A stretch of 64,000 nt of DNA from Amyelois transitella. Its lineage: Eukaryota > Arthropoda > Insecta > Lepidoptera > Pyralidae. Every line of letters starts with the position of its first letter. Within the stretch, counting starts at the first letter, position 1. The notes under the pieces are model-generated. The model was given only the letters and a program-made list of their open reading frames with translations, was not told where the DNA came from and did not search any database. The stretch is taken from the NCBI RefSeq assembly GCF_032362555.1, contig NC_083514.1, forward strand, positions 8,727,001 to 8,791,000, given 5' to 3'. Below are positions 33,001 to 45,932 of this stretch, in pieces. Both the position numbers and the translations under genes were made by a program.

Positions 33001-35381
33001 TTATTATCCATAAACGGACTTACAAAGTGTTCTATGATCCATTTGGTGTTTGTCAAGTTAGATATTCTTTTCGCTTACCACCAGGTACCTTTGTTGACAG
33101 AATCCTACATGCTGACCGGCGTAGAAAGTGAGTCGGGTCGCAAGCGCACGTCGTGCGGGGGGTGGGGATGGCGAGCGCTGAGACTGCTCGCTCGTCGGTC
33201 GCCACACTTCTTTGTTCACACCAATAATCCGATCGGGCGGTTGCCGGACTACCTAGACGATATGGTAATGTTATCCTACTTTTACTATCAGTCCATTTGT
33301 GCAAATCCATAAATAAAATTAACCAATCTTGATACGTCATTTTATTGAAAAATACATTTCTCAAATATAAGATAAATACAGAAATATTCTGTTTCTGAGT
33401 GTATTTATTAAAATGTATACATTCACTAACCCCTTCATTGCGGTTCTATAGGGATTGAACAGAGTATTTGCTAGTACATCATCTAACATAATAAATAATT
33501 CCCACCTTCCATATACTTCACAGGTTGAACGCGTGACTCGCGAAGTAGCAGCAAACGCGGCCGCAGCCAATGCTAACGGGGACGGAATCACCGATAAATC
33601 TGTTAAACAGGTGAATATTATTATTCTATTTATATTTTTATAATAAATGCCAGTGCGCTTGTTTGTTTCTCATATCAAAAGAACTTAGTTGAACTCCAGC
33701 AAATAATACAGGCAAAAATTTTTCGTTAAGTCGGTGGCATAAAAACATTATACTCTCTGGCCTACCAGCTGGTCTAATTATAATATAACTCTATCTAATA
33801 AAATGTGATGAGTAGTGCAAGAATTTTTCTCTCCTTCTCTTCAACTTTTTATAAATAAGCGAAAATAAAAGAACCAAATACACAGATTTTTAATTTTTTA
33901 CAGAATGTGCAAGGTATGTTTTTGTAACTTTTTATAGAGGCCTGCCTGATACAATACTCTTTGAAACGTTTTGATCCACTACCAGTAATAGTGCTATATA
34001 TATTGGTTTTTAAGTCGCATTTTACGGTATCGATAACTGGGTAAATAGAAAGCGAGTTAATATTTGAATTATAGTTTAAATCCAATAACATCTCTAATTT
34101 TTCATGAACAGGAGGCCGCCGAAGAAGAAATTTCAGAGGAACAAATCGAAGCGGACCTCATAAAGGAGGAAGATACTGCTGACATTGAACAGGTACGGAA
34201 TAATTTACTACAAAATTTTGCCTGTATTTTCGTTGAAACCATTATAACTTACAGTTTAAGAGATATTTCCTTAAAGAAAAAAACTTACATGTTTCTAAGT
34301 ATGGAAATAATTGTTTAGTATTCCATGTCATGTGATGTGCGCTCTTAGCTAACCGTTAAAGAACGTCTGTCTAAAGTTAAACCGATAGAGTGATTTTGAT
34401 GAGGTCCTACATACTGGCCTTTTATCTGGCTGCCGAAAAAACGGGCACTTAAATTTACATCGGGCAGGATCTCGCTAGTAGTTTAACTTTAATCTTTCTC
34501 TCTCTACCAAGGTGCCAGACTCCACCCACGCGGGAGAAGAAGACTACGATAAGACAACTAGGTCCCGCGTCACCATGATCACGCCGACTCAACTAGAGGC
34601 AGTCTCCGCCAAGCTGACTGACTGGAAGAAACTGGCCGCCAAACTGGGGTACAAAACTGACGAGATACAGTACTTCGAGAGCGAAAACGCTACAGGCAAG
34701 TTGCTATATTATCAAAAGCGTAAATAAAATTATATGTTTCATTTTAAGAGTCAAATTGGAGACATCTTGGTTAACAATTTCAATTCAAACAAACTCTAAA
34801 TGGAAGGTTGATTAATGTTGATGGAGTAAAAGAAGTATGTTGGGAATTTGATGCACGGATCAGCTGTCAATTGCAACAAAGAGGCATGATTTGATTATGT
34901 ATGTACATATATATATCCTCCTAACATCCACATTTGGCATTTTGAATATAGATTCATTATGTAGTAAAAATCCCACAACTCCCAATTTTTGTTCTGCAAT
35001 AGTTTTAAATAAATAAATTCCCATGGGGATGAAAATTGTCGTTATACGCTAATATATTATATGTTTAATTAAGGACGTCCTGGTAAAGGGTCAGGTCAAG
35101 AGTACCCGTGGATGAAGCGAAGGAAGTGTGCAGAAATCGTGGCAAGTGGAAAGAAGTAGTCTCTGCCTACCCCTCCGGGAAAGAGGCGTGATTTCATGTA
35201 TATGTATGTATGTGTTTAATTAATAAATAAATTTTATTTCTAATCAGATGCGGCAAGGGCCAAAAATATGCTGCAACTTTGGTTCGATGACGACGAGGAC
35301 GCTTCTGTGGAGAATCTGCTCTACATCATGGAGGGGTTGGAGCTGACAGAGGCCTGTGAGGCCTTGAAGAGCGTCAAATGA
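30050..35381 (+). CDS. THOC1: THO complex subunit 1 (THOC1/Hpr1), 11 coding exons, 672 aa
   Basis: Core subunit of the nuclear THO/TREX complex, which couples RNA polymerase II elongation to mRNP packaging and export. Exons: 30050-30094, 30196-30873, 31257-31513, 31850-32022, 32331-32460, 32693-32778, 33101-33264, 33524-33610, 34112-34192, 34512-34695, 35248-35381; frames join throughout (2019 nt). Exon 2 carries the conserved N-terminal elongation-factor domain (RDKLLELLVEEPETL, LLGDIFDALTLNKCEQMF, ILLFLAKFFPFSERSGLN). Exon 5 has a basic nuclear-localisation-like patch KRASKRRR (402-409). Exon 7 has the signature WRALRLLARRSPHFF. Exons 8-9 are acidic. Residues about 588-672 form the C-terminal death domain (LTDWKKLAAKLGYKTDEIQYF to GLELTEACEALK). 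Human THOC1 is 657 aa. The exon 7 start at 33101 is the least certain join; it was chosen because it keeps frame. Intron 10 uses a GC donor. Introns 3 and 10 contain repeat fragments. Confidence 0.94.
31588..31706 (-). repeat. Decayed family A copy in THOC1 intron 3
   Basis: Keeps AACCCATCGCCTA, AATCTATCCCTTAATC, CCTTTTACGACATTCATGG and GAGTGGTCC. It has lost both ends. Confidence 0.7.
34696..34701 (+). promoter_or_regulatory. Non-canonical GC splice donor of THOC1 intron 10
   Basis: The exon ends ACAG and is followed by GCAAGT, which fits the GC-AG class consensus AG|GCAAGT. No in-frame GT donor nearby gives the family sequence. Joining to the acceptor ending at 35247 yields SENATDAARAKNMLQLW, which aligns with the human death-domain segment (...MRAKQLLVAWQ...). 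Confidence 0.85.
34826..35212 (+). repeat. Two family B copies in THOC1 intron 10
   Basis: A decayed copy (about 34826-34905, ending ATTATGTATGTAC) is followed by a clearer one at 35086-35212: GGGTCAGGTCAAGAGTACCC, GTGGATGAAGCGAAGGAAGT, CTCTGCCTACCCCTCCGGGA, GGCGTGATTTCATGTATATG. The second ends only about 35 bp before the exon 11 acceptor. Confidence 0.75.
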
Positions 35382-35415
35382 CGAATGTTAAAGCTCTGTT
35401 GTAAGAGGAAGTTGT

Positions 35416-35421
35416 AATAAA
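35416..35421 (+). terminator. Poly(A) signal of THOC1
   Basis: AATAAA 35 nt after the THOC1 stop codon. It fits a very short 3' UTR. Confidence 0.75.
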
Positions 35422-36605
35422 GTTTTGTATTAAGAATTTTGTGATTTTTTTGACAGTAGGTGACAGTCAAAATCGCTATAACTGCAATCGTTTAACCGGT
35501 TGGCCTGAGAATTCTACACTTGTAGGTAGTATATCTACGCATAATTTATTTTCTCAAAACATGGTAAAAAAATTGTGGTTCTTATTATTATACGTCTTTA
35601 GACAGAAAAATTGTGTATGAACAAGCTAGGCGAAAATAAGTGCCTGTACTGGGGAATCAGCCCAGTATTTCAGAAGAGGCAGTCCCGCGTAATGCCACGT
35701 AGGTATATTGATAAAGAACCTCTAATCTATTTAATTCTTGGTAATGCCATCATTTCCAAACTCGTAAACATCACCAAGTAAAATATATGCGTATGATTCA
35801 TTCGACGAGACAGTTTGAGCCTGGAACAAATTATGTTTGAGCTAACCTTTGAAGTGTTCCTTTTCGACTGAGTACGTACAGAAAAGATTTATAAAATAAT
35901 CCAACAATGTCGGCCGCGCCGAAATTATAACTTGCAGCATTTCCTCATCCCTGACTCAGCGTACCCAAAACAGAACTTATTACGAACAAAAATAACCACA
36001 TGAACCAACGTTCAAAAACCAACCATACCCACTTGAATAACAGACTTCCGAAACGGTAAAAATAAACTTGTAAGACGTTGTTTCGACCAGTGTAAGTTAA
36101 TCTATCGCGTCTCCCCCTATTTGAGTGTTTGTAGGCGGGTTTGAAGAAGTAGCGATGACCAGGGGTGTCAGTTTAAAGTGGGCGTTACTACCTCCGTGTT
36201 TACAGAATCGCGGAATAGCCGCTGCACTGAAATTAGTTTGAAATGAATGCGTCAATGGGCAGACGGAGCTGTGAGTTGCGCGCGCGCGTGAATTTATATT
36301 TTTATGACTTGATCTGCCCGAGATTTTTATATTAAAAATATAACGGGGTTGGATTGGACGGCGCTGTGAGGTGCGCGCGAGGGTAACGGACTGTGTTAAT
36401 TTGTGTTTTGGATAATTTTTATGTAAGTATCACTTTTGTTTTATTTTTTTAGTTTAAGAAAACATTTCTTTAATAAGTCATAAAAATGTAATTTTATTGG
36501 CTGAACTAACATTACTTAGCGGTCTGTTGTTTTTTTTTTAAAGAACCGCTTTGTTCCAATTACACCTACTTACCTACCTAAATTTAACTGTCCCTGTAGT
36601 TTTTA
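35422..36605. other. THOC1 downstream DNA with a locally CG-richer patch
   Basis: Mostly AT-rich. At about 36235-36400 the sequence turns CG-richer (GTTGCGCGCGCGCGTG, then GGTGCGCGCGAGGG) and is followed by ATTTTTATGTAAGTATC at about 36414-36430, which contains a good splice-donor sequence. This could be a promoter plus non-coding first exon of a plus-strand transcript. I see no continuation, so it stays a hint. Confidence 0.25.
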
Positions 36606-36806
36606 TCAGAGTAGAATAGGCCACTCTATCTCATTTCCAGGGATCTCTTAAATGTCGCCTTTTACGACTTGAGATTCTTCTTTTAGGCGATGGGCTAGCA
36701 ACCTGTCACTATGTAAATCTTTATTCTATCATTAAGGCAAACAGCTGAACGGCCTTACTGGCTTTGTCTACATCGCTGGGATATAGACGTGATTATATGT
36801 ATGCAT
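36606..36806 (+). repeat. Dispersed repeat family A copy, internally shortened
   Basis: AGAGTAGAATAGGCCACTCT, GCGATGGGCTAGCAACCTGT, ATTAAGGCAAACAGCTGAAC, GGGATATAGACGTGATTATA, ending ATGTATGCAT. Confidence 0.85.
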
Positions 36807-39660
36807 CTCTTCATCTGACAGGCCCTCTCCATCTCCACCTTAGGATCTTGTAGGAATTACTTTGTTTCTACGTTATAAATGACAGAACATGTAACAAATG
36901 CATCAATTCTCAAGACTGTATAAGGCAGGCTGTACAAAGTTGACTAAATTTTATTTTATTCATCTTCTACATTGACAAAATACCACAATCAAAAACTATC
37001 AATGCCAAAAGTATCTTGGGTCCATTCTCTATTTAAATAGCGATAACTAGTGGTGAATTTCTTTTTAAAATGAGATAAATCACTATCGCGATAGGCGTCC
37101 ATGCCATCGTTGTGCTGAAGAAATCCACTAAAAAGCGAAAACATAGGTATCTCCAGTTTCTACTTTCGACCACGTGCGTACTTCAAACATTATTCAAATA
37201 TTATCTGGCAATGTCACCTTCTCGGGATCATAAAATAGTTGTAGAAATGCAGACCTAAGAAATCTAGCGTTCATGACTATTATAATCATACCAATCCTGG
37301 TGAGCAGTTTTAATTTTAAAATCAAGACTTCCTAAGATGTAAGAGCAATAGAAGAGATGGCCGCTGTGCGCGAAAATATGTGGAGTATTAGATGTGGCCA
37401 GAAACGAATCAGGAGATTTAACAATTCGTAAGACTTTATCGGCCTTAACGAAATCTGAACATTGTTGGATTTTATAAATATGCCCAAGTTTCGATTAATG
37501 TGTGGCACATTACTTTTCCTACACACTAAAGTAACTACCTATCTCCCCCCCACAGCTTACTATTTCATTTGACCAAATTTTATCCCCGAATTTTTAGTAC
37601 AATACCCCATCTCTTTCCCCTGGATTTCTTTGTGACAGTGGTCACATGACGGTACCTGTGTTTAGTAGAAAGACTGATCCACTCCATTGTTTATACGGTC
37701 CTCAAACTCTGAGAATAAAATCAAAGAGGATGAATGAAAAAGAGAGGTTGAATCTAGAACAAAGTAATAGAATGAAACATTCATTTACCGCGCCTTAGAA
37801 AAAGTGAGTTATTATGAAAATGAGGAATTTGTAACATTTCGGCGGGTGAGTTTGGTCCGCAGTTATTTTCGTACGTTTCAGCACTTTTCTTAGGTATGCC
37901 AGACAGTAAAGTTTTACGACGATATGATCTCACTACTCGGTAAATCAGTGTATGAAACATACATAGGTAACTGTCTGAATGATTTACTGGGCGTTACTCT
38001 TAAATTATATTCATTAAAGTGGTTTTCCGTAATTTCGTAAAATGTAATAGTAATGCGAAAATATTTTTTTTTGATGGTAGAGATTATTGTTTATAGGTAC
38101 CTATCGAAAAAGAAAGTAGAAGGATATCCATTGTTTATCTGTGTGCCTTTTGTAAGTTTCAAAATGAGCTTTTGAGGCTTGGTAGAAGTAATAATGTAAA
38201 AAATTTTTTTGAAACATAGTCTATTCCCTTGACATACTTCTATGATCTTTGCGAAAAGAACACAGCCGCCTCAAAGTACTTGTATATTTATTTTTGTATA
38301 TCTTAGCGTTGGAAAATTTGGGATACAAAACCTGCCCTGGGAGCACATCAACGTTTATTTTTTTCTTACCTAAAGCTTTACTCACTCGCTGTTAACTCCA
38401 TCTCTAACAAGCTTAGTTCAATTAAAAGATCTAAGCTAACAAGGTAACATTTCCTATGGGACAACACTAGAATACTTTTTGACAGAAAGAAAAAAGCCTG
38501 AAAATGAAAAAAAATGTAAAGTAAAATCTATAGATACCTATTATAATACCGACAAGTCTTATCACTTTTGACCATTGGCCATCATTACCGTTAGAGGTAA
38601 ATATATTTATATAGTTTGTGCCTTGTTCCCTTTAGAATAGGCCCACTCAACAGACTTATACCATGAACGCTTTAATCAAAGGAAGACCAAAAAAATTGTT
38701 TTGGGATCCTCTGTCGTCGATTTGCAATGAACAGACGAGAGTTTCTTTATGTAATTTATCTCAATCGACACATACTCCAGAATATATAGTTATAGGCTTC
38801 CTGTCATGTCAGGAAAATTATGATAGTTATAATACTATTACCCGAGGTAATATACATATGTATTTCAGGATGTAAATCTTGCTGCAATGTCGCATTAGGT
38901 CATTTCTGTCATGATAGCTGTAAGAGATAAATAAATAAATAAAAAGTAGGACAACCAGGATAAACCTCATGACACGTGCTTACAAAACAGATACAGTCTT
39001 TGTGCATACATCTTCGGACTCGTGACTCAGACAAAATGGACGCATAAAACCACACTTTAACCTTTTACGTAAAGTCGTTGACGCACAGTTTAGTTACCTC
39101 AGTCTACAATATTATGAACAAAGCATTGGTCCAGATCGAAAAACTCAAGAAAACTTTTAAACTTGTTTTTCTTTAAAGCAACAAGGTAGCCGAGATAAGG
39201 CCATCCATACGTAGTATTCGACTTATTATTAAGTCTGCCTTGAGAGATAAAGACGTGATATGTTAGATATGTAGTATATGTTAGGGTCCAGAGCCACATC
39301 CTTTTTTCTTTGATCAAAACTCCTTCCAGTAGATTGTTTTTAGCATGTGGTTCGCTTTCGTGTTATCTATATATTTGCATAATTTCAGCAAAATTCATTT
39401 TCGAAATCTGTTTTTTCCTTTGATCTTCGTAATATAATGCTTCTTTTAAGTACCTACTTACTAGCATGCGTCCAAAAAATCGCTTACAAACAAACTGTGT
39501 TGAAGTAAAATACAAAAGGCGTTGCTTCAGGCACAAAATTACAAAATATAGGTACCTACGCAAAATACGGTAAATTTACGCCATAATCACGTTTTAGTCG
39601 TAAATATCGTCCACTTGATTCTTCCACCCTAGATAATAAGCGATAATGTTAAACACTTGC
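36807..39660. other. Intergenic DNA with no supported gene
   Basis: AT-rich, with scattered stops in all frames. I see no exon, RNA gene or well-formed repeat. Confidence 0.5.
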
Positions 39661-39669
39661 TCGTTCTTT

Positions 39670-39730
39670 ATACTATGTAAGTAGTGGGGCCCCACAGGGT
39701 CGTATACTGGACCCGTTGTTACTTTAACTC
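39670..39730 (+). pseudogene. Fossil reverse-transcriptase fragment
   Basis: The frame starting at GTAAGTAGTGGGG reads VSSGAPQGRILDPLLL then stop. This matches the RT core motif of non-LTR retrotransposons (SxGVPQGSILGPLLF-type) with several substitutions. Neighbouring RT blocks cannot be followed, so it is a decayed scrap. Confidence 0.5.
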
Positions 39731-42700
39731 GGGAGCTGCTCATCATGTTGTAACGAATATATTATTTACTGGAATACCTAGTCTTCAAGGTTTTTATACA
39801 TTTGTGTTTATAGTTCTAGTAGATAACAAACAGAGGCAGTTAGCTTCAGAAGATGCCACTTCAAAGTATACAAGGACTAGATGAAAACGTCGGGAAATCG
39901 TTAAAACCCGATTCAGGTCGACTTAAAATCTTTAGGTTATAGTTTTAACAAGTTTAGTGCTTGGTTCAAAGACTAGCTTTGTTCTTGAAATGCTCATAAA
40001 CGTTTGTATAGCATATCCACATGTTTATTTCGATCCGCAAATAAATAGAGAAAGAAAAAAATATTGATTTGTATACAAGATTATTGGAATGCTAGATAAT
40101 AACTAAAATACTTCTTCCCATTAGTTTTGGCCCACGTAACCCGTGTAAAAAGTACTTGTCGTATAAGTATGTATGTATGCAAATATCGAATATCATAATA
40201 TCTATCTTAAATATCTAATATCATAATATACTTATATCTTCCAAATATCATTCGACCTCTAGATCCATTTCCTTTCGAATAAAATCATCCTACAATCTGT
40301 GTTCTCTATATTCTTCGATATGTTCTTGCAAGTGGTATCAATGTAGACAAATATATAAAAAACTTACAAATAACAAACACATTAAGCAAATAGAGACAGA
40401 TTGCTAGCCCATCACCTAAAATAATCCAAGTTGCAAGTATTAGCCTCTCTATTGAAAAATAACAAACACCTTTGAAAATATGCTTGAGATCAACACAAAT
40501 TAAGTGCAGTGAAGCTTGCAAAACGAAGTGGCTAGGTGGACCATTTTGTAGTGTTAATGTGATAGATATTCCAGCAACGAGGGTGGTCCTATGGCTATGT
40601 GCCAAGCGAATTCCAACAAAGGCCCTACCACAACGTAGTTAACGTGGACACAAAATTTTAATACTGCAGTAGTAAATATGTCAAATTTGCCTACCGTCGC
40701 GTCATTTGGAATGATATCAAATAGAGTGACGTGCGACTTTAAATTTATTAGCTGATGGCTGGTATTTTTATTTGCACCTGGAATATGTTATTTTCAGTTC
40801 TTAGATTCCTCATTTCTACTGTTAGTTATTAATGTATCGGCCTCTAATTATTATATTTCTTAGTCGGAACAAGACATTTAGATTTCTGTGGCCATAATAA
40901 TATATTTTTGGAACTGGTCATCTGATTTCGTTCTGCCAGGCTATTCTCGATCAATACTTCTCGTCCACTTATTTACTGTTTTGGAAATACCTCTGTTGTA
41001 TTGGCCTTGCTCTATTTATTTCCCATTTATTTTATTTATTTTATTAAAGGACCTGTTTTAATAACCTTGATACATACTCTTTGCTAGCTTTTTACAAATG
41101 GCAGCGTTTTCTTTTTTATAAAGTGAATTATGTAATGACGGGTGAAAATATTTGTAACCTACTTAAACCGATGAAATTTACAAGGTTTTAAGTAGTCTTT
41201 CATGTATTTTTACAAAGATAAACAGTAGTTCTATACGAGATGGATAGAAAATTACCACTGAAGATGACGACAGACATATGAGTATACCGCGCAAAATCTT
41301 GCCAGACGCTGAGATTTTGAATAAACAAAACAAAAAATAACATTTCGCCACGTTCAGAAATAACCGAGTTGCCAATAAAGAGTTAAAATCTAGGCCATAC
41401 TGGCTGGTAATACATATTTTTCTTAATCCTTATACAAACATCCGTCAGAGCTTGCGCGCCGTATTGCAGCAGTTCATTTTTCAGGCGTTTCCGAACGTAT
41501 ACATACGTATTTCAGTAAAGTGGAACGCCGGTTATAAACATTTCCTAATGCTTCTTGTTCAAAACTGTAAATTACGGTGCATGAGTTTATTTGATTCCAA
41601 CTTTTCTCTGCATCGGTTTCGCAACCTCCTCAATTAAATAAATATCATTTAATAATTCATTTTCGAAATAAAATCATATTTTATTTAAATTTTCCATAGT
41701 AATAGGACAAGAAAGATTAAAATATTTGATGGGATGGATGGATCTTCTTTTAAAAATAGCCACTTTGCGTGCGGCCAGGTGACACCCGAGAACGTCTCTG
41801 GAAACACTTAATTGACATGATTTATTTCAGTAGTTTTGGTACTATACGAATTCTGGTAGAAACTTCATAACTCCCTCCAAACAAGCAACAGAGATATTTC
41901 CAAAAATGAAAAGTAACACACTTATCACTTTTAAAAAAATATGTACACCTAATTCAATGCTCAAAATATACTATTTTTTTTCTTTAATAATATTTAGAAC
42001 CTAAACGTTCTGTTCTGTCACTTACTATGTCAGGACTATCCCATTCAGCCATATCTCAGGTCAATGATGAACAAGATCAATCATTTTACCTCATTATGTC
42101 TACGACATTCGTTATGTCGACATACAATACGCTAATTATTTCGTTCCTTTGCTTCTTGATTCCCAGTTGAATCCTCGCCTTTGGAGCCCAAGTTCGCCTC
42201 TCTTGTTCTCCATTCCTCACAATCATTAACATCATTGGCTTGCTTAATACATGGCGACGTCAAGCCCAGACGGGTTATAATTCGTTCGTCATTCATTATA
42301 TCTCAAAATAGCGTTGGTTCCGCCGGTGATTCTGTGTGCCGTTTAAATCCCGTCAAATTAACAACGTCAGTTAACAGTGCAGTTGCAGGCAACTATAATT
42401 TTAACTTCCCAAAGTAAACAAGGAACTGGTTCACTTCCCGGAGCTATTTGCATATTTTTCAACACCACTGTTCTTTAACTGGGCACCGAACAATAAGATG
42501 AAATGCTGTAATGCAGCTATGACTTATGTTAGTTCCTTTAGGTCGAAAACTTTAAAGTAATAGTTTAGTAAAAATCACCCTGTTAAGTTATGGGTACCTG
42601 CTGTCAAACTTATTTGCGCAATAAGACAAATTGGGCCTTGTTCTGTTCAGTTACAGAGTTCTTACTGATGATTTGTTAGGGCATACAAATCGGACTAATG

Positions 42701-42960
42701 TAGACATTTTTGATAATGCCACTTGCCCTATGGGACTGCTGTGACAAAATAGTCCCACTTGTCCCACCATGGGTCAGCTAAATGGGACAAGTGGGGCGGA
42801 ATAGATGGTATCAAGGAACAATGAATAATTGAAAATCACTACCAAGTAGGCAGGTAGTGCGTCAGAATTTCAAGACGAAAACCTATCTATATAAATTGAC
42901 TTTATTTGAATGACGTCACCTTGTCTCGCAAGAGGATAAACTATAGCATAGCATATATAA
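39731..42960. other. Intergenic DNA with no supported gene
   Basis: AT-rich. A small family A scrap (GATTGCTAGCCCATCACCTA) lies near 40400. Open frames of up to about 100 codons (for example 40306-40605 on the minus strand, 42181-42417 on the plus strand) carry no motif or splice context. Confidence 0.5.
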
Positions 42961-42962
42961 CA

Positions 42963-43036
42963 AAAACTAGAAGATTTATAACGTCAATTTGGTATACATT
43001 TTTATACCAAATTGACATTATAAATCTTCTAGTTTT
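42963..43036. repeat. Long near-perfect hairpin (34-bp arms)
   Basis: Left arm 42963-42996 (starts AAAACTAGAAGATTTATAA, ends TTTGGTATA) and right arm 43003-43036 are reverse complements with one mismatch in 34. The loop is 6 nt (CATTTT). It is either a miniature foldback element or a recent inverted duplication. A transcript in either direction would fold into a strong stem. Confidence 0.9.
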
Positions 43037-45932
43037 CACTATATTAGTAAGTACACAAAATAAACGCAAATTAAAATAATTATACATATGCCAACCTTTT
43101 GAACTTACCGCAAGAATGAAGTCATACAAATCGCATCAATGTCAAAGGCGTCAGTTTCTGAAACCACATTCATCCGAACTGTCCACAACAAACGGACGCC
43201 CATCCCAGTTATAGCTCATTAATGTCACCCACAGAATGAAGTGGACAAGAAAAAATATCTAACGCCAGTACGAAACCGCTGATTTCATAGTCATAAGGGA
43301 AACGACATAAATCTTGAAATCAACAGTTTTAATAACAGGAGGTTAAGGTGTTTCTTACAGAATATTTTTTTAGATCATACCTAGAGGGGATTTATAAAAT
43401 GCATGTCGATTTATTTGGTATGTAGGCTTATAAAACTTTTGGAATATTGCATAAGTTTTGTCAATTTTTACGAAAAGAAATTTAAGAATTCAAGAAAATG
43501 TTGGAAGCATAGGCCTTGGGTTCAAATTGAAATTTTTGGAAGTCTTACTGAATACGATATATTATACTGAACACGGGTAATATTAATGTTTATTATTATA
43601 ATCTTACTTTAGCAATTGGGTAGAAGATATAGTAATTTCGTGTTTTTCTTTAAAAAAAACATTTAATATCTTTCTCAACGAAATCAACACCTTTCGGGTG
43701 TTAAGAAAAACAAAAACAAAATCGTTTGTGGAAGCGGCCGTCGCCAGGCGCCGTCTGTCTCCATATCACTATCACCAAGCCCCGCCAAAGCACTTTATTC
43801 TCCTGACACAAGTTTAAAGGCCATCCGATATTCTGAGAAGTGAAAAAATAAGGGCGTTACCCCTCCAGCCCAAAATAAACCTCTATACTTACTTGCATCG
43901 CGGCACATCGACTCAAATAGCTCATTCCCTTCCGCTTACATCTCGATATGTATATTAATCGAAATGAAATGCTTTGGGAGTTTGATATCGTTACGATAGA
44001 GGCGATGAAAAGTCGATTAGCATAGGGCGCCTTCCGCGTTTGTAAGGAAATATGAAACAAATGTCCAATGTTTGATCTACTCGTATTAGCTTTAACCTAT
44101 TTCTTTTACCTCGTGGTTCTAAAGTGTCCCGTAATTTGAGTATTCGAGAACAATCTTTGTAAATTATGGAATTTTCTTTAATTAAAAAACATATTCTACG
44201 ATAATTGCGAGATGAATGAATCCTCGTTGACAATATTAAACCGGGCGGCGGGTTTGAGATGTTACACCCGCAGTATTTCGAGAGCGCACTTGCGTTCATT
44301 CATAAAGAGGCGTCACATTGCAATTAGCGTGCATTTCTAAACAATCATCATTCTTATTGAATCATTCAAGCTTGCCAATCTCCACCTTAACTTATTACGA
44401 AGTTTACAAATCTTACTGTTTTTTAGATTATGGAAAAAAAATACTTATATCGATCCCAAATTATTGTAAGATTGGGAGATAGGACCAAGTTTGTCTATGT
44501 GCCATGATTTCTACAATCTCCACAGTTTAGGGCTTATGGTAGGGACTCATGACCTAACCTCTTACCAGAATCCAAGGTTTGAACAAGTTACGTTTATCTA
44601 GACTCTAGATCCCCTCTAGATTCTAGAGAATATACAGAACAGGCCGTTAGATTTTTTGACTATTTAAATGTGTGGAGATATTCTCTCCGCCTCTTCTAGG
44701 TCCCAATACCTTCCAACATAAGGTACCATAAGGTCACTAAGGGCATAAAATATAAAAAAGGTACTTAGGTATAATTAAAATAATAAAAAAAGAACAAGCC
44801 TACCGTCACTTTTTAACCCCAGACAAAAAAATTAGATCAGAACGTTTGCCAATTCTCAACAGATGCACTTGAAGATTGTATTTATTTTTATAACGCGTAC
44901 TATGAAAATAAAACGAGACAATTTTGGATAGTCGTCTAGTTAACAACAACTCAAGGCCGACGGATAGTGACTTATTTTAGGATCGCAGTCTGCATCTACG
45001 AATCATTTTTCTCTGGATTTGCCCGTTTACGTCTTCCCTTGGGTTGGATTGGAAAACGACTTTTGAAGGAAAGTTTTGCACTAGGTGAGAGCTACTTACC
45101 CTTATTTTGTCTGTCTGTCCGTCCGACGTCATATTGTAATGTACTCAGGAACCATATAAATTGATTTCTGATTTTTTATTTGTTTGCCATTTTCTAAAGG
45201 TTGACTGGAATAGAAAGCTTTTAACATTAATTCACTTATTGTATTATTATTCTGCTCCTTCTACTTGGTCGCATTTTTCATTAGAATATACCTACAAGGA
45301 GGGTGAACCGTGTCCTTTTTGGTAAGTCTTGGTGGCAGAGCCAACAATCTGCTTCTCACGTCATAAAAATATCACACGTTTTCCTCTTTACCGCGATTTG
45401 TTATTCCCAATTCAGCCATTCGGCTACACGCCAAAACCCATTACAGATTTAATCATTACATCCGTTAACTGATACTAACAATATGTAAATTTTGACTCGA
45501 TGAAAATGCTCCTCAAAAAATGTCTAGCGAGTCTATATTTATTTATTGTATCTACTTTCAGTTGGTGTTCGTCTGTCAGTACATCCCGCGCATTCTTTTT
45601 AAAAATTTCCTCTAGCTACTTGTAAATGTTAAGTCGTTGAACGTCTGATCTAGTGTTGTAGGTGTTTGACGCAATGTACACGAAAATAATTTGTTGTCTT
45701 AGGCCGACATTAGGGTAGGTGCCAGGGAAATAGATATAACGCAAGCATGTGGACATTGCGAGGCCAACTAAAAGACCATGGGAGGAGAAATGATAAGTTG
45801 TAACCCTCTATATATATTTTCGTACTCGACTCTTAAAAGACTCTTAGTCTAGTTAACTACCTTTAGTACAGTGGTTAAAAATGATGAAATATATTTAACT
45901 TTAGTTGGAACTGGCCATTGTCATCTATACTA
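43037..45932. other. Intergenic DNA with no supported gene
   Basis: AT-rich with a few CG-richer patches (around 43735 and 44240). None of them has frame conservation or splice signals that I can defend. Confidence 0.5.

Noticed and set aside
33085-33100. Alternative acceptor for THOC1 exon 7 at 33085
   Set aside because: Joining there shifts the frame and reaches a stop before WRALRLLARRSPHFF. The acceptor at 33099-33100 keeps frame.
42181-42417. 78-codon ORF in the gene-free region
   Set aside because: It needs a non-ATG start, shows no domain, and has no flanking splice or promoter signal.
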